Assembly: GCF_002964575.1 (NCBI RefSeq)
Contig: NZ_POQQ01000040.1
Location: 62,001 to 126,000, forward strand
Length of the DNA stretch: 64,000 nt
Source: Streptococcus suis
GTDB lineage: Bacteria; Bacillota; Bacilli; Lactobacillales; Streptococcaceae
Direction of reading: 5' to 3'
Made by a program: the position numbers and the translations under genes
The notes under the pieces: model-generated
What the model was told of the DNA's origin: nothing
The model's input: only the letters and a program-made list of their open reading frames with translations
Database searches by the model: none
Shown here: piece after piece, positions 32,593-42,163 of the stretch
How the letters are laid out: each line of letters starts with the position of its first letter
Position numbering within the stretch: the stretch's first letter is position 1

Positions 32593-32811
32593 TCATTTAG
32601 TTTATCTTTGATTACTTCGACGTATGAGGAAACTCCCTTTCCTTATTTCTAACTTCAAATAATCTCATCATTATTTGAACTCGCTTTGCCGTACTTCACA
32701 AAAGTGACTTGCTTCGCATGTCTTATTTCCAACCTAGAACAGCCTCTAGGCTGTTCTAGCAACCTGCAGCTCGTTGCCTTGTACTAAAAGCAAACTAAAC
32801 GACTACATATG
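32593..32811. repeat. hairpin-rich intergenic repeat after zwf
   Basis: No gene. It contains inverted repeats TTCAAATAAT/ATTATTTGAA (32653-32679 region) and CTAGAACAGCC/GGCTGTTCTAG (32737-32760 region). The second hairpin is flanked on both sides by CAACCT, an arrangement that recalls a common pneumococcal intergenic repeat (CAACCT-hairpin-CAACCTGC). The family assignment is from memory. Confidence 0.55.
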
Positions 32812-32812
32812 A

Positions 32813-32836
32813 AAACTGGAGCAATCCAGTTTTTTT
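32813..32836 (+). terminator. zwf terminator
   Basis: Hairpin AACTGG/CCAGTT followed by TTTTTTT on the plus strand, just before the alkD-like ribosome site. Confidence 0.8.
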
Positions 32837-32847
32837 CGGAGACATTT

Positions 32848-33522
32848 ATGACTGAATTAAACACCATTCTCACCCAACTTGAAGCAGCCAGCCATGCTGG
32901 CACCCTCAAGCGTTATGAAAAAATTGGCGAAACCAAGCCCTACTACGGCGTTCCGATGGGAGCTATTTCTGGTATCGCCAAGGCCTATAAAAATCGACTG
33001 GACTTGTTTGCTCCACTCTGGCAAACAGGTGTCCTCGAGGCACAATATTTAGCTATTCAAATTGCCAAAACAAAACCTGACCAGCTGACCCAAGCTGACC
33101 TAGAGAACTGCCTCAATGAACAAGTTTCGGTCAACATCCTCGATAAGCTAGCTTCCATCATTCTTAGCAAACGCAAGGATAGCAAAGACTGGGAGGAATA
33201 CTTACTCATCCAAGACCAATCTATTTTTCAGCGACTTGGTTGGTTCCTTCGTGCCAAATATTTTGCTGGAAAAACAGCAACAAATCAAGAAATTGAAGAA
33301 ACGCTAACCTACATTAACGAGCATTTGCAAACCGCAAACCCGCTTGTCCAATGGACCATGAACCAGTGCTTGGTGGAGATTGCGGTTGCCTATCCTGACT
33401 ACCTTGAACAAGGCCTTGCTATCGGTCAGGAATTGGCAGTCTATGTGGACATGAAAGTACCAAAAGGCTGTACTTCTGCCTACGCACCCGACTGGATTGA
33501 GGCATTATTGAGGAGAAAATAA
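32848..33522 (+). CDS. DNA alkylation repair protein (AlkD-like HEAT repeat)
   Basis: A 224-aa all-helical protein of the DNA alkylation repair (COG4912) family, predicted to excise or act on alkylated purines such as 7-methylguanine or 3-methyladenine. The conserved region YYGVPMGAISGIAKAYK near residue 33 and W-rich helix WTMNQCLVEIA near 170 support it. The start MTELNTILTQ at 32848 follows GGAG; the 13 preceding codons overlap a terminator. One base separates it from the GNAT gene. Confidence 0.8.
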   Translation: MTELNTILTQLEAASHAGTLKRYEKIGETKPYYGVPMGAISGIAKAYKNRLDLFAPLWQTGVLEAQYLAIQIAKTKPDQLTQADLENCLNEQVSVNILDKLASIILSKRKDSKDWEEYLLIQDQSIFQRLGWFLRAKYFAGKTATNQEIEETLTYINEHLQTANPLVQWTMNQCLVEIAVAYPDYLEQGLAIGQELAVYVDMKVPKGCTSAYAPDWIEALLRRK

Positions 33523-33523
33523 G

Positions 33524-34075
33524 ATGCAACATAAAGGAACTCAGGTATTAGAAACAGAACGTCTAATTTTACGCCCTTTTCAAGCAACAGATGTTGAGTC
33601 CGTTTTCCAAAACTGGACTTCAGATGAAAAGGTTACCACTTATCTGACCTGGTCAACTCATCAAAGGCTGCAAGATACAGAAGACTATATTCAGTTCTGT
33701 CTTCAATCCTATTCACAAGAAAAAGCATACAGGTGGGCTATTGAACTCAAAGCAAGTCAGCAAGCAATTGGCGATATTTCCGTCGTCAGTCTGGATGAAC
33801 GGGTACAGGCTGCTGAATTGGGCTGGGTGTTAGGCAGTAAGTGGTGGGGACAGAACTATATGCCCGAAGCCCTTGAAGCAGTCACTCACTTTCTGCTGGA
33901 AGAAGTTGGTTGTTTACGGATTACGGCTGTCCACGATAATGAAAATCGCCCTTCTGGTCGTGTTATGGAAAAAGTCGGCATGACCTATGAAGGTACCCTT
34001 CGACAAGCTGCTCGAAACAATCGTGGCATTGTGGACATCGCCATTTACTCACTGCTGCATACAGATAGCAAATAA
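33524..34075 (+). CDS. GNAT family N-acetyltransferase (RimJ/RimL-like)
   Basis: A 183-aa acetyltransferase with the N-terminal LETERLILRPF motif, a central beta strand ELGWVLGSKWWGQNYMPEAL where acetyl-CoA binds, and the NRPSGRVMEKVGM motif near residue 145. Substrate could be a ribosomal protein N-terminus, a small amine or an antibiotic. In operon with the alkD-like gene. Confidence 0.85.
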   Translation: MQHKGTQVLETERLILRPFQATDVESVFQNWTSDEKVTTYLTWSTHQRLQDTEDYIQFCLQSYSQEKAYRWAIELKASQQAIGDISVVSLDERVQAAELGWVLGSKWWGQNYMPEALEAVTHFLLEEVGCLRITAVHDNENRPSGRVMEKVGMTYEGTLRQAARNNRGIVDIAIYSLLHTDSK

Positions 34076-34213
34076 GCTGAGTTCAAGCCCTTTGTTCCTT
34101 CTCAATATTCGCGTTACCACCTCTGGGCAGTTGTTGAATCATTAACGAAATTTTTTTCCTTCCTGTAGAGTTCTTTCCAACTTCTCCACATCATTTTCAA
34201 TCCATAAAAGCAA
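34076..34213. other. intergenic stretch between GNAT gene and rplT terminator
   Basis: About 140 bp, low complexity in places (T runs), with no ORF, promoter or repeat that I can support. Confidence 0.5.
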
Positions 34214-34246
34214 AAAGAGAGAACTTATCGTTCTCTCTAATTTTTA
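34214..34246 (-). terminator. infC-rpmI-rplT terminator (bidirectional)
   Basis: Hairpin AGAGAGAAC/GTTCTCTCT with T-rich tails on both strands. It also serves the convergent GNAT gene. Confidence 0.85.
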
Positions 34247-34251
34247 AAGCG

Positions 34252-34611
34252 TTATTTAGCAAGTTTTGCTTTAGCAGCATCTGCAAGAGCTGTGAAAGCT
34301 GCTGCATCGTTTACTGCCAAGTCAGCAAGCATTTTACGGTTTACTTCGATTTCAGCCAATTTCAAACCGTGCATCAATTGTGAGTATGACAAACCGTTCA
34401 TGCGAGCAGCCGCGTTGATACGAGTGATCCACAATTTACGGAAATCACGTTTTTTCTGACGGCGGTCTCGGTATGCATAGTAGTAAGAGTTCATTACTTG
34501 TTCTTTCGCAGTGCGGAACAAGAGATGTTTAGCTCCATAGTAACCTTTAGCTAATTTTAAAATACGTTTACGGCGTTTACGAGAAACAACGCCACCTTTA
34601 ACACGTGCCAT
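34252..34611 (-). CDS. rplT: 50S ribosomal protein L20
   Basis: A 119-aa basic protein that binds 23S rRNA early in assembly and, in Firmicutes, represses its own operon by binding the infC leader. The [18 protein letters not shown] start is diagnostic. Confidence 0.98.
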   Translation of the reverse strand: MARVKGGVVSRKRRKRILKLAKGYYGAKHLLFRTAKEQVMNSYYYAYRDRRQKKRDFRKLWITRINAAARMNGLSYSQLMHGLKLAEIEVNRKMLADLAVNDAAAFTALADAAKAKLAK

Positions 34612-34654
34612 TTAATTTTCCTCCAAATAATAATCTAAATTCTAGTAAGTCGGC

Positions 34655-34855
34655 TTATTTCAAACCTGTAAGCATTGATTTGATACGCTTGAAGTCACCA
34701 GCATGTACCATACCTGCTTTACGAAGGTGACGACGTTGTTTTTTAGTTTTACCGTGGAAACGGTGTGAAGTATAAGCGCGGAAGCGTTTCAATCCACCAG
34801 AACCTGTACGTTTGAAACGTTTAGCTGATGCGCGGTGAGTTTTTTGTTTTGGCAT
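34655..34855 (-). CDS. rpmI: 50S ribosomal protein L35
   Basis: A 66-aa basic ribosomal protein ([18 protein letters not shown]), with AAAGGAG upstream. Middle gene of infC-rpmI-rplT. Confidence 0.97.
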   Translation of the reverse strand: MPKQKTHRASAKRFKRTGSGGLKRFRAYTSHRFHGKTKKQRRHLRKAGMVHAGDFKRIKSMLTGLK

Positions 34856-34881
34856 GTTAATTCTCCTTTTGCTTAAAAAGC

Positions 34882-35403
34882 TTATTTTTTATCTGAAGCT
34901 GGGGCCAACTGCATAAACATTTGACGTCCGTCCATCTTAGCACGTTGTTCGATAATGGCAATATCTTGGGTTGCTTCGGCGAACTCAGCTAATACTTTCG
35001 CTCCAACTTCTTTGTGGGTAATCATACGACCCTTGAAACGGATCGAAACCTTGACCTTGTTTCCTTTTTCAAGGAATTTACGGGCATGACGAAGTTTTGT
35101 CTCGAAATCCCCCTTGTCAATAACTGGGCTTAGACGCACTTCTTTTACAGTGACAACACTTTGTTTCTTGCGTTGTTCTTTCTGTTTCTTCTGATATTCA
35201 AATTTGAACTTACCGTAGTCCATAATTTTCGCTACTGGCGGTTTAGCTTGCGGTTGAATCAATACTAAATCCACGTTTGCGCTATCAGCAATGGCCTGAG
35301 CCTCATTGAGCGGTTTGATTCCCAACTGTTCACCCTCAAGACCGATAAGACGAACTTCACGCACTCGAATTTCATCATTGATGAACAAATCTTGCTTTGC
35401 TAT
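34882..35403 (-). CDS. infC: translation initiation factor IF-3 (AUA start codon)
   Basis: A 173-aa factor that dissociates ribosomes and checks start-codon fidelity. The N domain begins with (I)[16 protein letters not shown] and the C domain carries [11 protein letters not shown] and [11 protein letters not shown]. No ATG, GTG or TTG fits the conserved N-terminus: an in-frame TGA lies three codons before ATA at 35401-35403, and AGGTG is spaced correctly for that ATA. The TTG five codons in would remove conserved residues. Non-canonical AUU/AUA starts are known for infC and give autoregulation, because IF-3 rejects them. Confidence 0.88.
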   Translation of the reverse strand: MAKQDLFINDEIRVREVRLIGLEGEQLGIKPLNEAQAIADSANVDLVLIQPQAKPPVAKIMDYGKFKFEYQKKQKEQRKKQSVVTVKEVRLSPVIDKGDFETKLRHARKFLEKGNKVKVSIRFKGRMITHKEVGAKVLAEFAEATQDIAIIEQRAKMDGRQMFMQLAPASDKK

Positions 35404-35565
35404 GGCTTTTCACCTCATTTTATATTTTTCGAGAAAAACGAAACGGACTTGCTACACAAGTCCGCACTACACCATTATTCTTTCCGAAGAAATCTTAATC
35501 CGTAGAGCCAGACAACGTTAGTCGCAAGGCGAGAAGTTCTCACTTCTGCTTTTCTCAATACGACT
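35404..35565 (-). promoter_or_regulatory. infC leader: L20-type autoregulatory attenuator
   Basis: A structured leader of about 160 nt between promoter and infC. It contains a GAGAAGTTCTC dyad (35531-35541) within a longer stem and a terminator hairpin CGGACTTG/CAAGTCCG (35444-35464) followed on the minus strand by TTTCGTTTTT. This matches the plan of the Firmicute L20 leader, in which L20 binding promotes termination. Pseudoknot pairing was not verified. Confidence 0.75.
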
Positions 35566-35594
35566 ATTCTAACATGTCTAAAACTACTTGTCAA
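35566..35594 (-). promoter_or_regulatory. infC operon promoter
   Basis: Minus strand TTGACA (35589-35594, inside the end of cmk), 17-nt spacer, TAGAAT (35566-35571). Confidence 0.85.
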
Positions 35595-36261
35595 GAATTT
35601 CTTTCGCTTTTTCAGAAATAAATTGAACGACTCCTTCAATAGATACTCCTGTCGTATCAAATGTAATGGCATCTTCTGCTGCTTTCAAGGGAGAAACCTC
35701 CCGAGTACTGTCTTTCAGGTCACGAGCCGCAATCTCCTCTTTTAAAGTTTCTAAGTCAGTCTCAATGCCACGTTCCGTATTTTCCTTAAAACGACGAAGT
35801 GCACGCTCTTCAACGGATGCGATAAGGAAAATCTTAAGCTCTGCTTGTGGTAACACGACCGTTCCAATATCACGTCCATCCATGACAATACCACCAGCTT
35901 GAGCAATTTCCTGCTGCAAGCGAACCAGTTCTTCCCTTACTAGAGGAAGTGCCGCCACTGCTGACACATTATTGGTCACTTGGTTATCTCGAATAGGCAA
36001 GGTAACATCTTGATCACCAACAAATACAAGTTGTTGACCATTCTCATCACGACCAAAACGAATAGGATTCTGAGCAAGTAAGGCAACAATGCCATCCTGG
36101 TCGGTTACCTCTATACCATTTTGGAGAGCCAAATGGGTAGCTGAACGATACATAGCTCCAGTGTCTAAATAAGTATAACCCAAATCTTTGGCAATAATTT
36201 TAGCAACTGTTGACTTTCCACTTGAAGCTGGTCCGTCAATTGCAATTTGAATAGATTTCAT
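35584..36261 (-). CDS. cmk: cytidylate kinase
   Basis: A 225-aa (d)CMP kinase with P-loop [12 protein letters not shown] near residue 8, the nucleotide-binding DGRDIGTVV near 105 and the lid [12 protein letters not shown]. Lies upstream of infC on the same strand; the infC promoter overlaps its last codons. Confidence 0.97.
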   Translation of the reverse strand: MKSIQIAIDGPASSGKSTVAKIIAKDLGYTYLDTGAMYRSATHLALQNGIEVTDQDGIVALLAQNPIRFGRDENGQQLVFVGDQDVTLPIRDNQVTNNVSAVAALPLVREELVRLQQEIAQAGGIVMDGRDIGTVVLPQAELKIFLIASVEERALRRFKENTERGIETDLETLKEEIAARDLKDSTREVSPLKAAEDAITFDTTGVSIEGVVQFISEKAKEILDK

Positions 36262-36269
36262 AAGACCTC

Positions 36270-36761
36270 TTATCTAATTCGGACAACATCTCCTGGATGA
36301 GCTAACCAGGAACCTGTTGCCATTTTTTCAGGATTTAAACGTTCTAGCTCAGCAATAGAAATACCACCACGCGCTGCCAGCGCTCCAACACCCTCACCAG
36401 CTTGAACGGTAATCGTAGAACCGTCTGCTGCTTCTGTCAAGCTTGAACTCGTTTCTGTTGTTTCAGTTGTATCTGCGGTTTCCGTCTCTACCATGTCTGT
36501 TGATACTGATGTTTCCGTCGGTGTTGTAGAACTTTCTGCTACTACAGCTACTGTACTTGGGTTGTAAAATTCTTTGGTCGAATCTGTTTTGCTACCACCA
36601 ACTGACAAATAAAGCGCAATTAATCCAATAATAATAACAATAGTAAAGAAAATAATCGCCAGTACAGTAAACACTTTTGTACTTGCTACTGACTTACTCA
36701 AGCGGTCTTTGCGACTTTCTGCTGTTTGATACACTTCTTCATTCCATGGCTCTTGTGACAT
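36270..36761 (-). CDS. LysM-domain surface-associated protein (SAG1386/EF1546-like)
   Basis: A 163-aa protein: cytosolic N-terminus, one membrane anchor at about residues 28-52, a Thr/Ser/Glu-rich spacer (about 65-115) and a C-terminal LysM peptidoglycan-binding domain ([22 protein letters not shown]). ATG at 36761 with AGGAG 11 bases upstream. Eight bases separate it from cmk. Likely a bitopic protein in the cell wall zone; function unknown. Confidence 0.85.
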   Translation of the reverse strand: MSQEPWNEEVYQTAESRKDRLSKSVASTKVFTVLAIIFFTIVIIIGLIALYLSVGGSKTDSTKEFYNPSTVAVVAESSTTPTETSVSTDMVETETADTTETTETSSSLTEAADGSTITVQAGEGVGALAARGGISIAELERLNPEKMATGSWLAHPGDVVRIR

Positions 36762-36776
36762 TCTCGGGACAACTCC

Positions 36777-36805
36777 TTGTTTTTTTCTAAAAATATGATT
36801 AAAAT
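36777..36805 (+). promoter_or_regulatory. ferredoxin gene promoter
   Basis: TTGTTT (36777-36782), 17-nt spacer, TAAAAT (36800-36805). The -10 hexamer ends six bases before the ATG. Confidence 0.6.
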
Positions 36806-36811
36806 AATAGT

Positions 36812-37006
36812 ATGAATATAAAACTGATTCCTGAACGGTGCATTGCCTGTGGGCTTTGCCAAACCTATTCACCTGTGTTTGATTATGATGACGATGGTAT
36901 TGTGGTCTTTTCAGATGGCGAGCATCTGGAAAAAAAGAGCGACATAACACCTGATATACTCGAAGCCATCAAATCCTGTCCTACCAAAGCCATTTCACTG
37001 GATTGA
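36812..37006 (+). CDS. ferredoxin
   Basis: A 64-aa Fer-type ferredoxin with CIACGLC near residue 10 and a distal CPT near 56, holding one [4Fe-4S] or [3Fe-4S] cluster. It is rich in acidic residues, as usual for electron carriers. No Shine-Dalgarno sequence is present and the promoter lies too close to the ATG for a leader, so translation is probably leaderless. Divergent from the LysM gene and convergent with the EbsA-like gene, whose end overlaps it by 12 bases. Confidence 0.92.
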   Translation: MNIKLIPERCIACGLCQTYSPVFDYDDDGIVVFSDGEHLEKKSDITPDILEAIKSCPTKAISLD

Positions 37007-37483
37007 TTTGGCTTTTTTTGCATAATAAATTTCAAAATAATCTTGCTTGATCAGATGATCAGACAAAATTACTTCTCCAGAAAATGCAGGATGTAGGGCT
37101 AAATGATTCACAAAAAATTTTTTAGGCCATTTCCGCATATAATAGACCTTACCATCCGGTAATTCGTTAGAAAATATGCGAACCGCGATATAAGAAACTT
37201 CCACTTTTGTTATTTGAGCAATTTCAATATCTTGAATGGCAAATAGATTAGCCGTAACAATACGTAAATGGGTTTCTTTTATTTCAAAATACCTATGTAA
37301 TCCTAGGATTACTAGTAGTAAAAAAAGAAATACTAGCAAAAGAAATAGACCTGATACGCGTAGTTTTTCCAATAATAGCGTCATACTCATGAAAAGTGGA
37401 ATGAAGGTAAGTGACCAGTAAATGACACCCCAGGAAAGTTCTGGCTGCCAATGGTAACGAATTTTACCAAAAATTTTGATCAT
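36995..37483 (-). CDS. EbsA family membrane protein
   Basis: A 162-aa protein with two membrane segments (about residues 18-40 and 43-62) followed by a cytosolic domain of about 95 residues with PH-like character. It resembles the EbsA family of lactic cocci, whose role is not settled. ATG at 37483 with GGAGG and a TGC-TAGAAT extended -10 about 23 bases upstream. Confidence 0.75.
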   Translation of the reverse strand: MIKIFGKIRYHWQPELSWGVIYWSLTFIPLFMSMTLLLEKLRVSGLFLLLVFLFLLLVILGLHRYFEIKETHLRIVTANLFAIQDIEIAQITKVEVSYIAVRIFSNELPDGKVYYMRKWPKKFFVNHLALHPAFSGEVILSDHLIKQDYFEIYYAKKAKSIQ

Positions 37484-37509
37484 ATCGGACCTCCATCTAT
37501 TATTCTAGC

Positions 37510-37550
37510 ACAAAACAAGAGATTTTCCTATGAAAATCTCTTGTTTTTGA
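37510..37550. terminator. bidirectional terminator between EbsA-like gene and rgpB
   Basis: A perfect 12-bp stem CAAGAGATTTTC / GAAAATCTCTTG with T runs on both sides (stronger on the plus strand). The remaining sequence to 37671 is AT-rich and carries nothing I can name. Confidence 0.7.
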
Positions 37551-37671
37551 AATTTTTTATTACATTTACATGACAATACTTAGTCGAGCGTAAAATAATT
37601 GAAATGGTTTTGAAATATTTTATTTTTGCTACTTCAACACTACAATAGACGAAAAATAAGGTTCGGTATAC

Positions 37672-38613
37672 CTATATTTCATCACATCCCTTATAAGCAA
37701 ATTTTGTCACAATCAGTGTTGTAAACACGAAGGTGTGAAAAGCCTTGTTTTTTCTCAAGCCGTATTGTTTCAATACCTTGAAACGTTCGAACATAGGTTT
37801 ATCCAAAATGGATACAAAAGCTTCAACTAACTCTCTATCTGAGGGAGAGAGGGGCAGTTCTAACAACAAGCTGGCTTGTTTTTGGCTATTTTTAATCAAG
37901 TCCCAATAGACCCTAAATAAAACATGGGGGCGAATCCATTTTTTAAGTCGCTTGGATAGGGTCCTAGCTCCCAAGACATTGTCAGCATGCTGGCGATAGA
38001 GTTCTCCAGCCTTATCAATAAATACCAGTTTCCCAAATGCAGAGGCTAGTAAGGCAAGATACCAATCGTGCATGATAATATCCTCCGTTTTAGTCCACAA
38101 GCTTGCAAGAGAATGGTTGATCATGGACACACCACCTGTGACAGTATTCTCTGTCAATTCTTGCACCAACTGGGTATTGGCATGGTGGGACTGGGAACGA
38201 ATCATGCTCTCCGTCATAATTTGCAGGTCTTGGTCAACAACGGTCAAATCCATATAGACCATCAATGGCTGGTCAGTCTGATAAGACTGTGCTTCTTGCA
38301 AACTAACTGCTAGCTTATCAGGCAACCAGACATCGTCCTGGTCGCTGAAAAAGTAATAATCTGCCTGTTCATAGTGAACCAGTCTATGAAAACTCTTGAT
38401 AACGCCAAGATTTTCGGTTTCCTCAACATCTATTAGCCGAATACGACTGTCCTTGCTGGCAAAATCTTGAAGTATTTCCCTGGTCTTGTCACTAGACCCA
38501 TCATCACGAACCAATAACGTCCAATCTGTGTAGGTCTGGTCCTGAATGGAGCGGATTTGCTCAGCCAAGAACTGTTGACCATTATAGGTTGACATCAGTA
38601 TGTTTACTTTCAT
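37672..38613 (-). CDS. rgpB: rhamnosyltransferase, glycosyltransferase family 2 (RgpB-like)
   Basis: A 313-aa GT-A enzyme predicted to add alpha-1,3-linked rhamnose during synthesis of the rhamnose-rich cell wall polysaccharide. The nucleotide-binding start NILMSTYNGQQFLAEQIRS and the metal-binding YFFSDQDDVW near residue 90 are clear. The start MKVNILMSTYNG at 38613 overlaps the rgpA stop (ATGA). It ends the operon; rgpC-F do not follow as they do in S. mutans. Confidence 0.85.
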   Translation of the reverse strand: MKVNILMSTYNGQQFLAEQIRSIQDQTYTDWTLLVRDDGSSDKTREILQDFASKDSRIRLIDVEETENLGVIKSFHRLVHYEQADYYFFSDQDDVWLPDKLAVSLQEAQSYQTDQPLMVYMDLTVVDQDLQIMTESMIRSQSHHANTQLVQELTENTVTGGVSMINHSLASLWTKTEDIIMHDWYLALLASAFGKLVFIDKAGELYRQHADNVLGARTLSKRLKKWIRPHVLFRVYWDLIKNSQKQASLLLELPLSPSDRELVEAFVSILDKPMFERFKVLKQYGLRKNKAFHTFVFTTLIVTKFAYKGCDEI

Positions 38614-39758
38614 TGTAAAAATAATTCCTCGTATTCTTGGACTATCTTTTCCCAAGTATAAGCAGTACTCATGTGCTCTTTGGCAATCCGTCCAAGTTCC
38701 TCTGCTTCTGCTTGTCCATCAATACTGTCAATCAGTTCAGCTAGATTGCCCTGTTCCTTAGACCAATAGTGGGCGCCATTCAGGGCTACTTTCTGGTTAA
38801 AATCAACACCTAGAACGAGATTTTCGTTGGTCTGAGCCAAAGCCTCGAGCAGGCTGGGATTGGTTCCGCCCACTTCATGTCCATGAATATAGGCACGGCA
38901 TTGGTTTCGCAAATACTTGAGCAGATTGCTATCATAGACAGTTCCGACAAATTTAATCCGTTTATCCCGTGAAAAATCTGTTTCCTCTTCAAGCTTTTGG
39001 AAATAAGCAGAACCCTCATGATTGGCAACGATGACCAAATCACGCTCGGTCGAACTAGCCATAAATTCCTTGATAGCGGTCAGATAATTATTTTCAGGAA
39101 CAAAGCGACCGATAATCAAATAATAACCCTTTTCAATCAAGTTCCATTGTCCAAAAAAATCTAAAACAGCTTGGCTATCTGCTTGATAGTCTGTCGGACT
39201 TAAATCCGTTCCGTAAGCAATAAAACGTGTACTTGTTCCTGGATAGGAAGTCTGAATGTAATTTTCAATACCTTCATTATCGGCAATCAATAAGTCTGCA
39301 TGTTTTGCCATGAGCTTTTCAGCGTATTTTAGATAGGATTGGACAGGTTTGGACCACTTGCTACGTTTCCATTCCAAGCCGTCAGGATTGACAAATAAAA
39401 TTCCGCCCACAGAGTGAATCTTCTTAGCAAAGGGAGCAATAAAGCCACCTATGGTATTTCCCAAAATATAGAAAATCGGCTGCTCAATCCCTTGGGCTTT
39501 GACCAAATCCAAGGCATAGGAAATGGCCATCATATCGTAGGCAATGACGCGGGCTGGGCCCAGCTTGGGAGGGTTAATCGTAAAGCAATCCGCCCCCTTG
39601 TATTCTGTGTGTTGGTGGTGACTGCTGTCCGACAGACAGGCCACATGGTAGCGGATATGGGGGCTGACTTGGTTGGAAACCAGTTGCTCGACAAAGGTTT
39701 CAAAACCTCCATACTGGGCAGGTAAACCACGGCTACCGATGATAAAAATGTGTTTCAT
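38610..39758 (-). CDS. rgpA: rhamnosyltransferase (RgpA/DUF1972 type)
   Basis: A 382-aa GT-B enzyme with the DUF1972 N-terminus MKHIFIIGSRGLPAQYGGFETF and a GT4-like C-terminal half (GGTNPSLLEALAQ). Relatives place the first rhamnose on lipid-linked GlcNAc for the rhamnan polysaccharide. It has its own promoter (TGGTATAAT, hexamer 39790-39795), separate from rfbD. TTAGG precedes the ATG. Confidence 0.88.
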   Translation of the reverse strand: MKHIFIIGSRGLPAQYGGFETFVEQLVSNQVSPHIRYHVACLSDSSHHQHTEYKGADCFTINPPKLGPARVIAYDMMAISYALDLVKAQGIEQPIFYILGNTIGGFIAPFAKKIHSVGGILFVNPDGLEWKRSKWSKPVQSYLKYAEKLMAKHADLLIADNEGIENYIQTSYPGTSTRFIAYGTDLSPTDYQADSQAVLDFFGQWNLIEKGYYLIIGRFVPENNYLTAIKEFMASSTERDLVIVANHEGSAYFQKLEEETDFSRDKRIKFVGTVYDSNLLKYLRNQCRAYIHGHEVGGTNPSLLEALAQTNENLVLGVDFNQKVALNGAHYWSKEQGNLAELIDSIDGQAEAEELGRIAKEHMSTAYTWEKIVQEYEELFLQ

Positions 39759-39789
39759 AAGACCTAACTCTAGAAAATATAATCAGGCT

Positions 39790-39798
39790 ATTATACCA
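39790..39798 (-). promoter_or_regulatory. rgpA-rgpB extended -10 promoter
   Basis: TGGTATAAT on the minus strand, about 31 bases before the rgpA start. Confidence 0.65.
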
Positions 39799-39819
39799 TA
39801 ATTTGAGTTGGATTTCATA

Positions 39820-39843
39820 GAAAAAGCGAGTCGGTGCTCGCTT
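39820..39843 (-). terminator. rfbD terminator
   Basis: Minus-strand hairpin AAGCGAG/CTCGCTT followed by a T run, separating rfbD from rgpA. Confidence 0.8.
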
Positions 39844-39846
39844 CCC

Positions 39847-40698
39847 TTATTTCTTAGCTTGGTTATAAAATGCTTCCAAGGCTTCTTGCCAAGTTGGGAT
39901 ATCAAAGCCTGTCGCCTTGGCCTTATCCAAATTCATAGTTGAGTTGAATGGACGTTTTGCCTTGGCTGGGAATTGGCTAGAATCCACTGGTAATACTTTG
40001 GTATTAGTATCTTTGAGGATTTCAGTCGCAAAGTCAAACCAGGTTGTATCTTCTGCTGCATCGTTTGACAAATGATAATAGCCAAATTCTTGACCAGTTT
40101 CAACCAAGTGAACCATAAATTCCGCAAGGGTACGGGTCCAAGTTGGGCGACCGTGTTGGTCATTGACAACTGTCAAGGTGTCCCGGCTTTCCGCAAGGTT
40201 TTGCATAGTAAAGACAAAGTTTTTGCCATAGTTACCAAAGACCCAGGCAGTACGAACGGTGTAGAATTTGTCTGCGAATTTCTCGACCGCTTCTTCACCC
40301 AGACGCTTGGTACGACCATATTCAGATTGCGGATCTGGTTGGTCATCTACTTGCCACTCTTGGCCAACTGGCAACTCACCGTTGAAGACGTAGTCTGTTG
40401 AGATATAGACAAGGGTCGCATCGTATTTAGCGGCTGCCTTGGCGACATTTTCAGAGCCTGTTACGTTAATCTTGTAGTTGAGTTCCTTGCCCTCGTCTTC
40501 TGCCATATCAACCGCTGTATAGGCTGCACAGTGGTAGACAACGCTTGGCTTGATTTCTGCAAAGAAGGCTTCTACTTTCTCTGCATCTGTGATGTCCATT
40601 TCTGCTACGTCAGCAGCAACATACTCGACACCACGTTCATCCAAGAGGTAACGCAACTCAGTTCCCAACTGACCATTTGCACCTGTAATTAAAATCAT
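39847..40698 (-). CDS. rfbD: dTDP-4-dehydrorhamnose reductase
   Basis: A 283-aa SDR (RmlD) that completes dTDP-L-rhamnose synthesis. The NAD(P) motif GANGQLG is near residue 6 and the Tyr-Lys pair is in YISTDYVFNG and SEYGRTKRLGE. The start MILITGANG at 40698 follows GAGGAG. Confidence 0.96.
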   Translation of the reverse strand: MILITGANGQLGTELRYLLDERGVEYVAADVAEMDITDAEKVEAFFAEIKPSVVYHCAAYTAVDMAEDEGKELNYKINVTGSENVAKAAAKYDATLVYISTDYVFNGELPVGQEWQVDDQPDPQSEYGRTKRLGEEAVEKFADKFYTVRTAWVFGNYGKNFVFTMQNLAESRDTLTVVNDQHGRPTWTRTLAEFMVHLVETGQEFGYYHLSNDAAEDTTWFDFATEILKDTNTKVLPVDSSQFPAKAKRPFNSTMNLDKAKATGFDIPTWQEALEAFYNQAKK

Positions 40699-40716
40699 AT
40701 TTACTCCTCGTTTCAA

Positions 40717-40743
40717 GAAAGGCTTGGGCCAAAGCCCCAGCCT
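40717..40743 (-). terminator. weak hairpin between rfbB and rfbD
   Basis: Minus-strand stem AAGGCTGGGGC / GCCCAAGCCTT with TTTC after it. Probably a partial terminator or processing site. Confidence 0.45.
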
Positions 40744-40752
40744 TCAATTGTC

Positions 40753-41938
<1,186 letters not shown>

Positions 41939-42098
41939 GAACCTGTATTCACAAGTGAAGTGCTTTTATATAAGAGATAGTTTTTCGCTAATCAAGGCAG
42001 TTTTTTGAGGGAATACTGACTGTATTCTGAAAAAAACTAACGATGAGTAGCTGAAAAAATAGCCTTAGATGAACGTACTGAACTATGAATACAGGTTC
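41939..42098. repeat. MITE-like repeat copy 3, inside the rfb operon
   Basis: 160 bp, about 90 percent alike by eye to the copy at 2597-2757, with terminal inverted repeats GAACCTGTATTCA / TGAATACAGGTTC. It sits in the same orientation relative to the sequence as given, between the nucleotidyltransferase-like gene and rfbB. It is followed by 65 bp without recognisable features. Confidence 0.85.
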
Positions 42099-42163
42099 CT
42101 ATTTTCACTACGGCGGAAACTATCGCGATTGGCTCGCTTTGCTCGCCCTCTTGCATTATCAGA

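Noticed and set aside
34076..34213. Degenerate gene or small RNA between the GNAT gene and rplT
   Set aside because: No promoter, no ORF and no stable structure apart from the shared terminator.
35389..35403. infC start at the TTG at 35388
   Set aside because: It would drop conserved residues AKQDL and lacks a correctly spaced ribosome site; the ATA start fits both.
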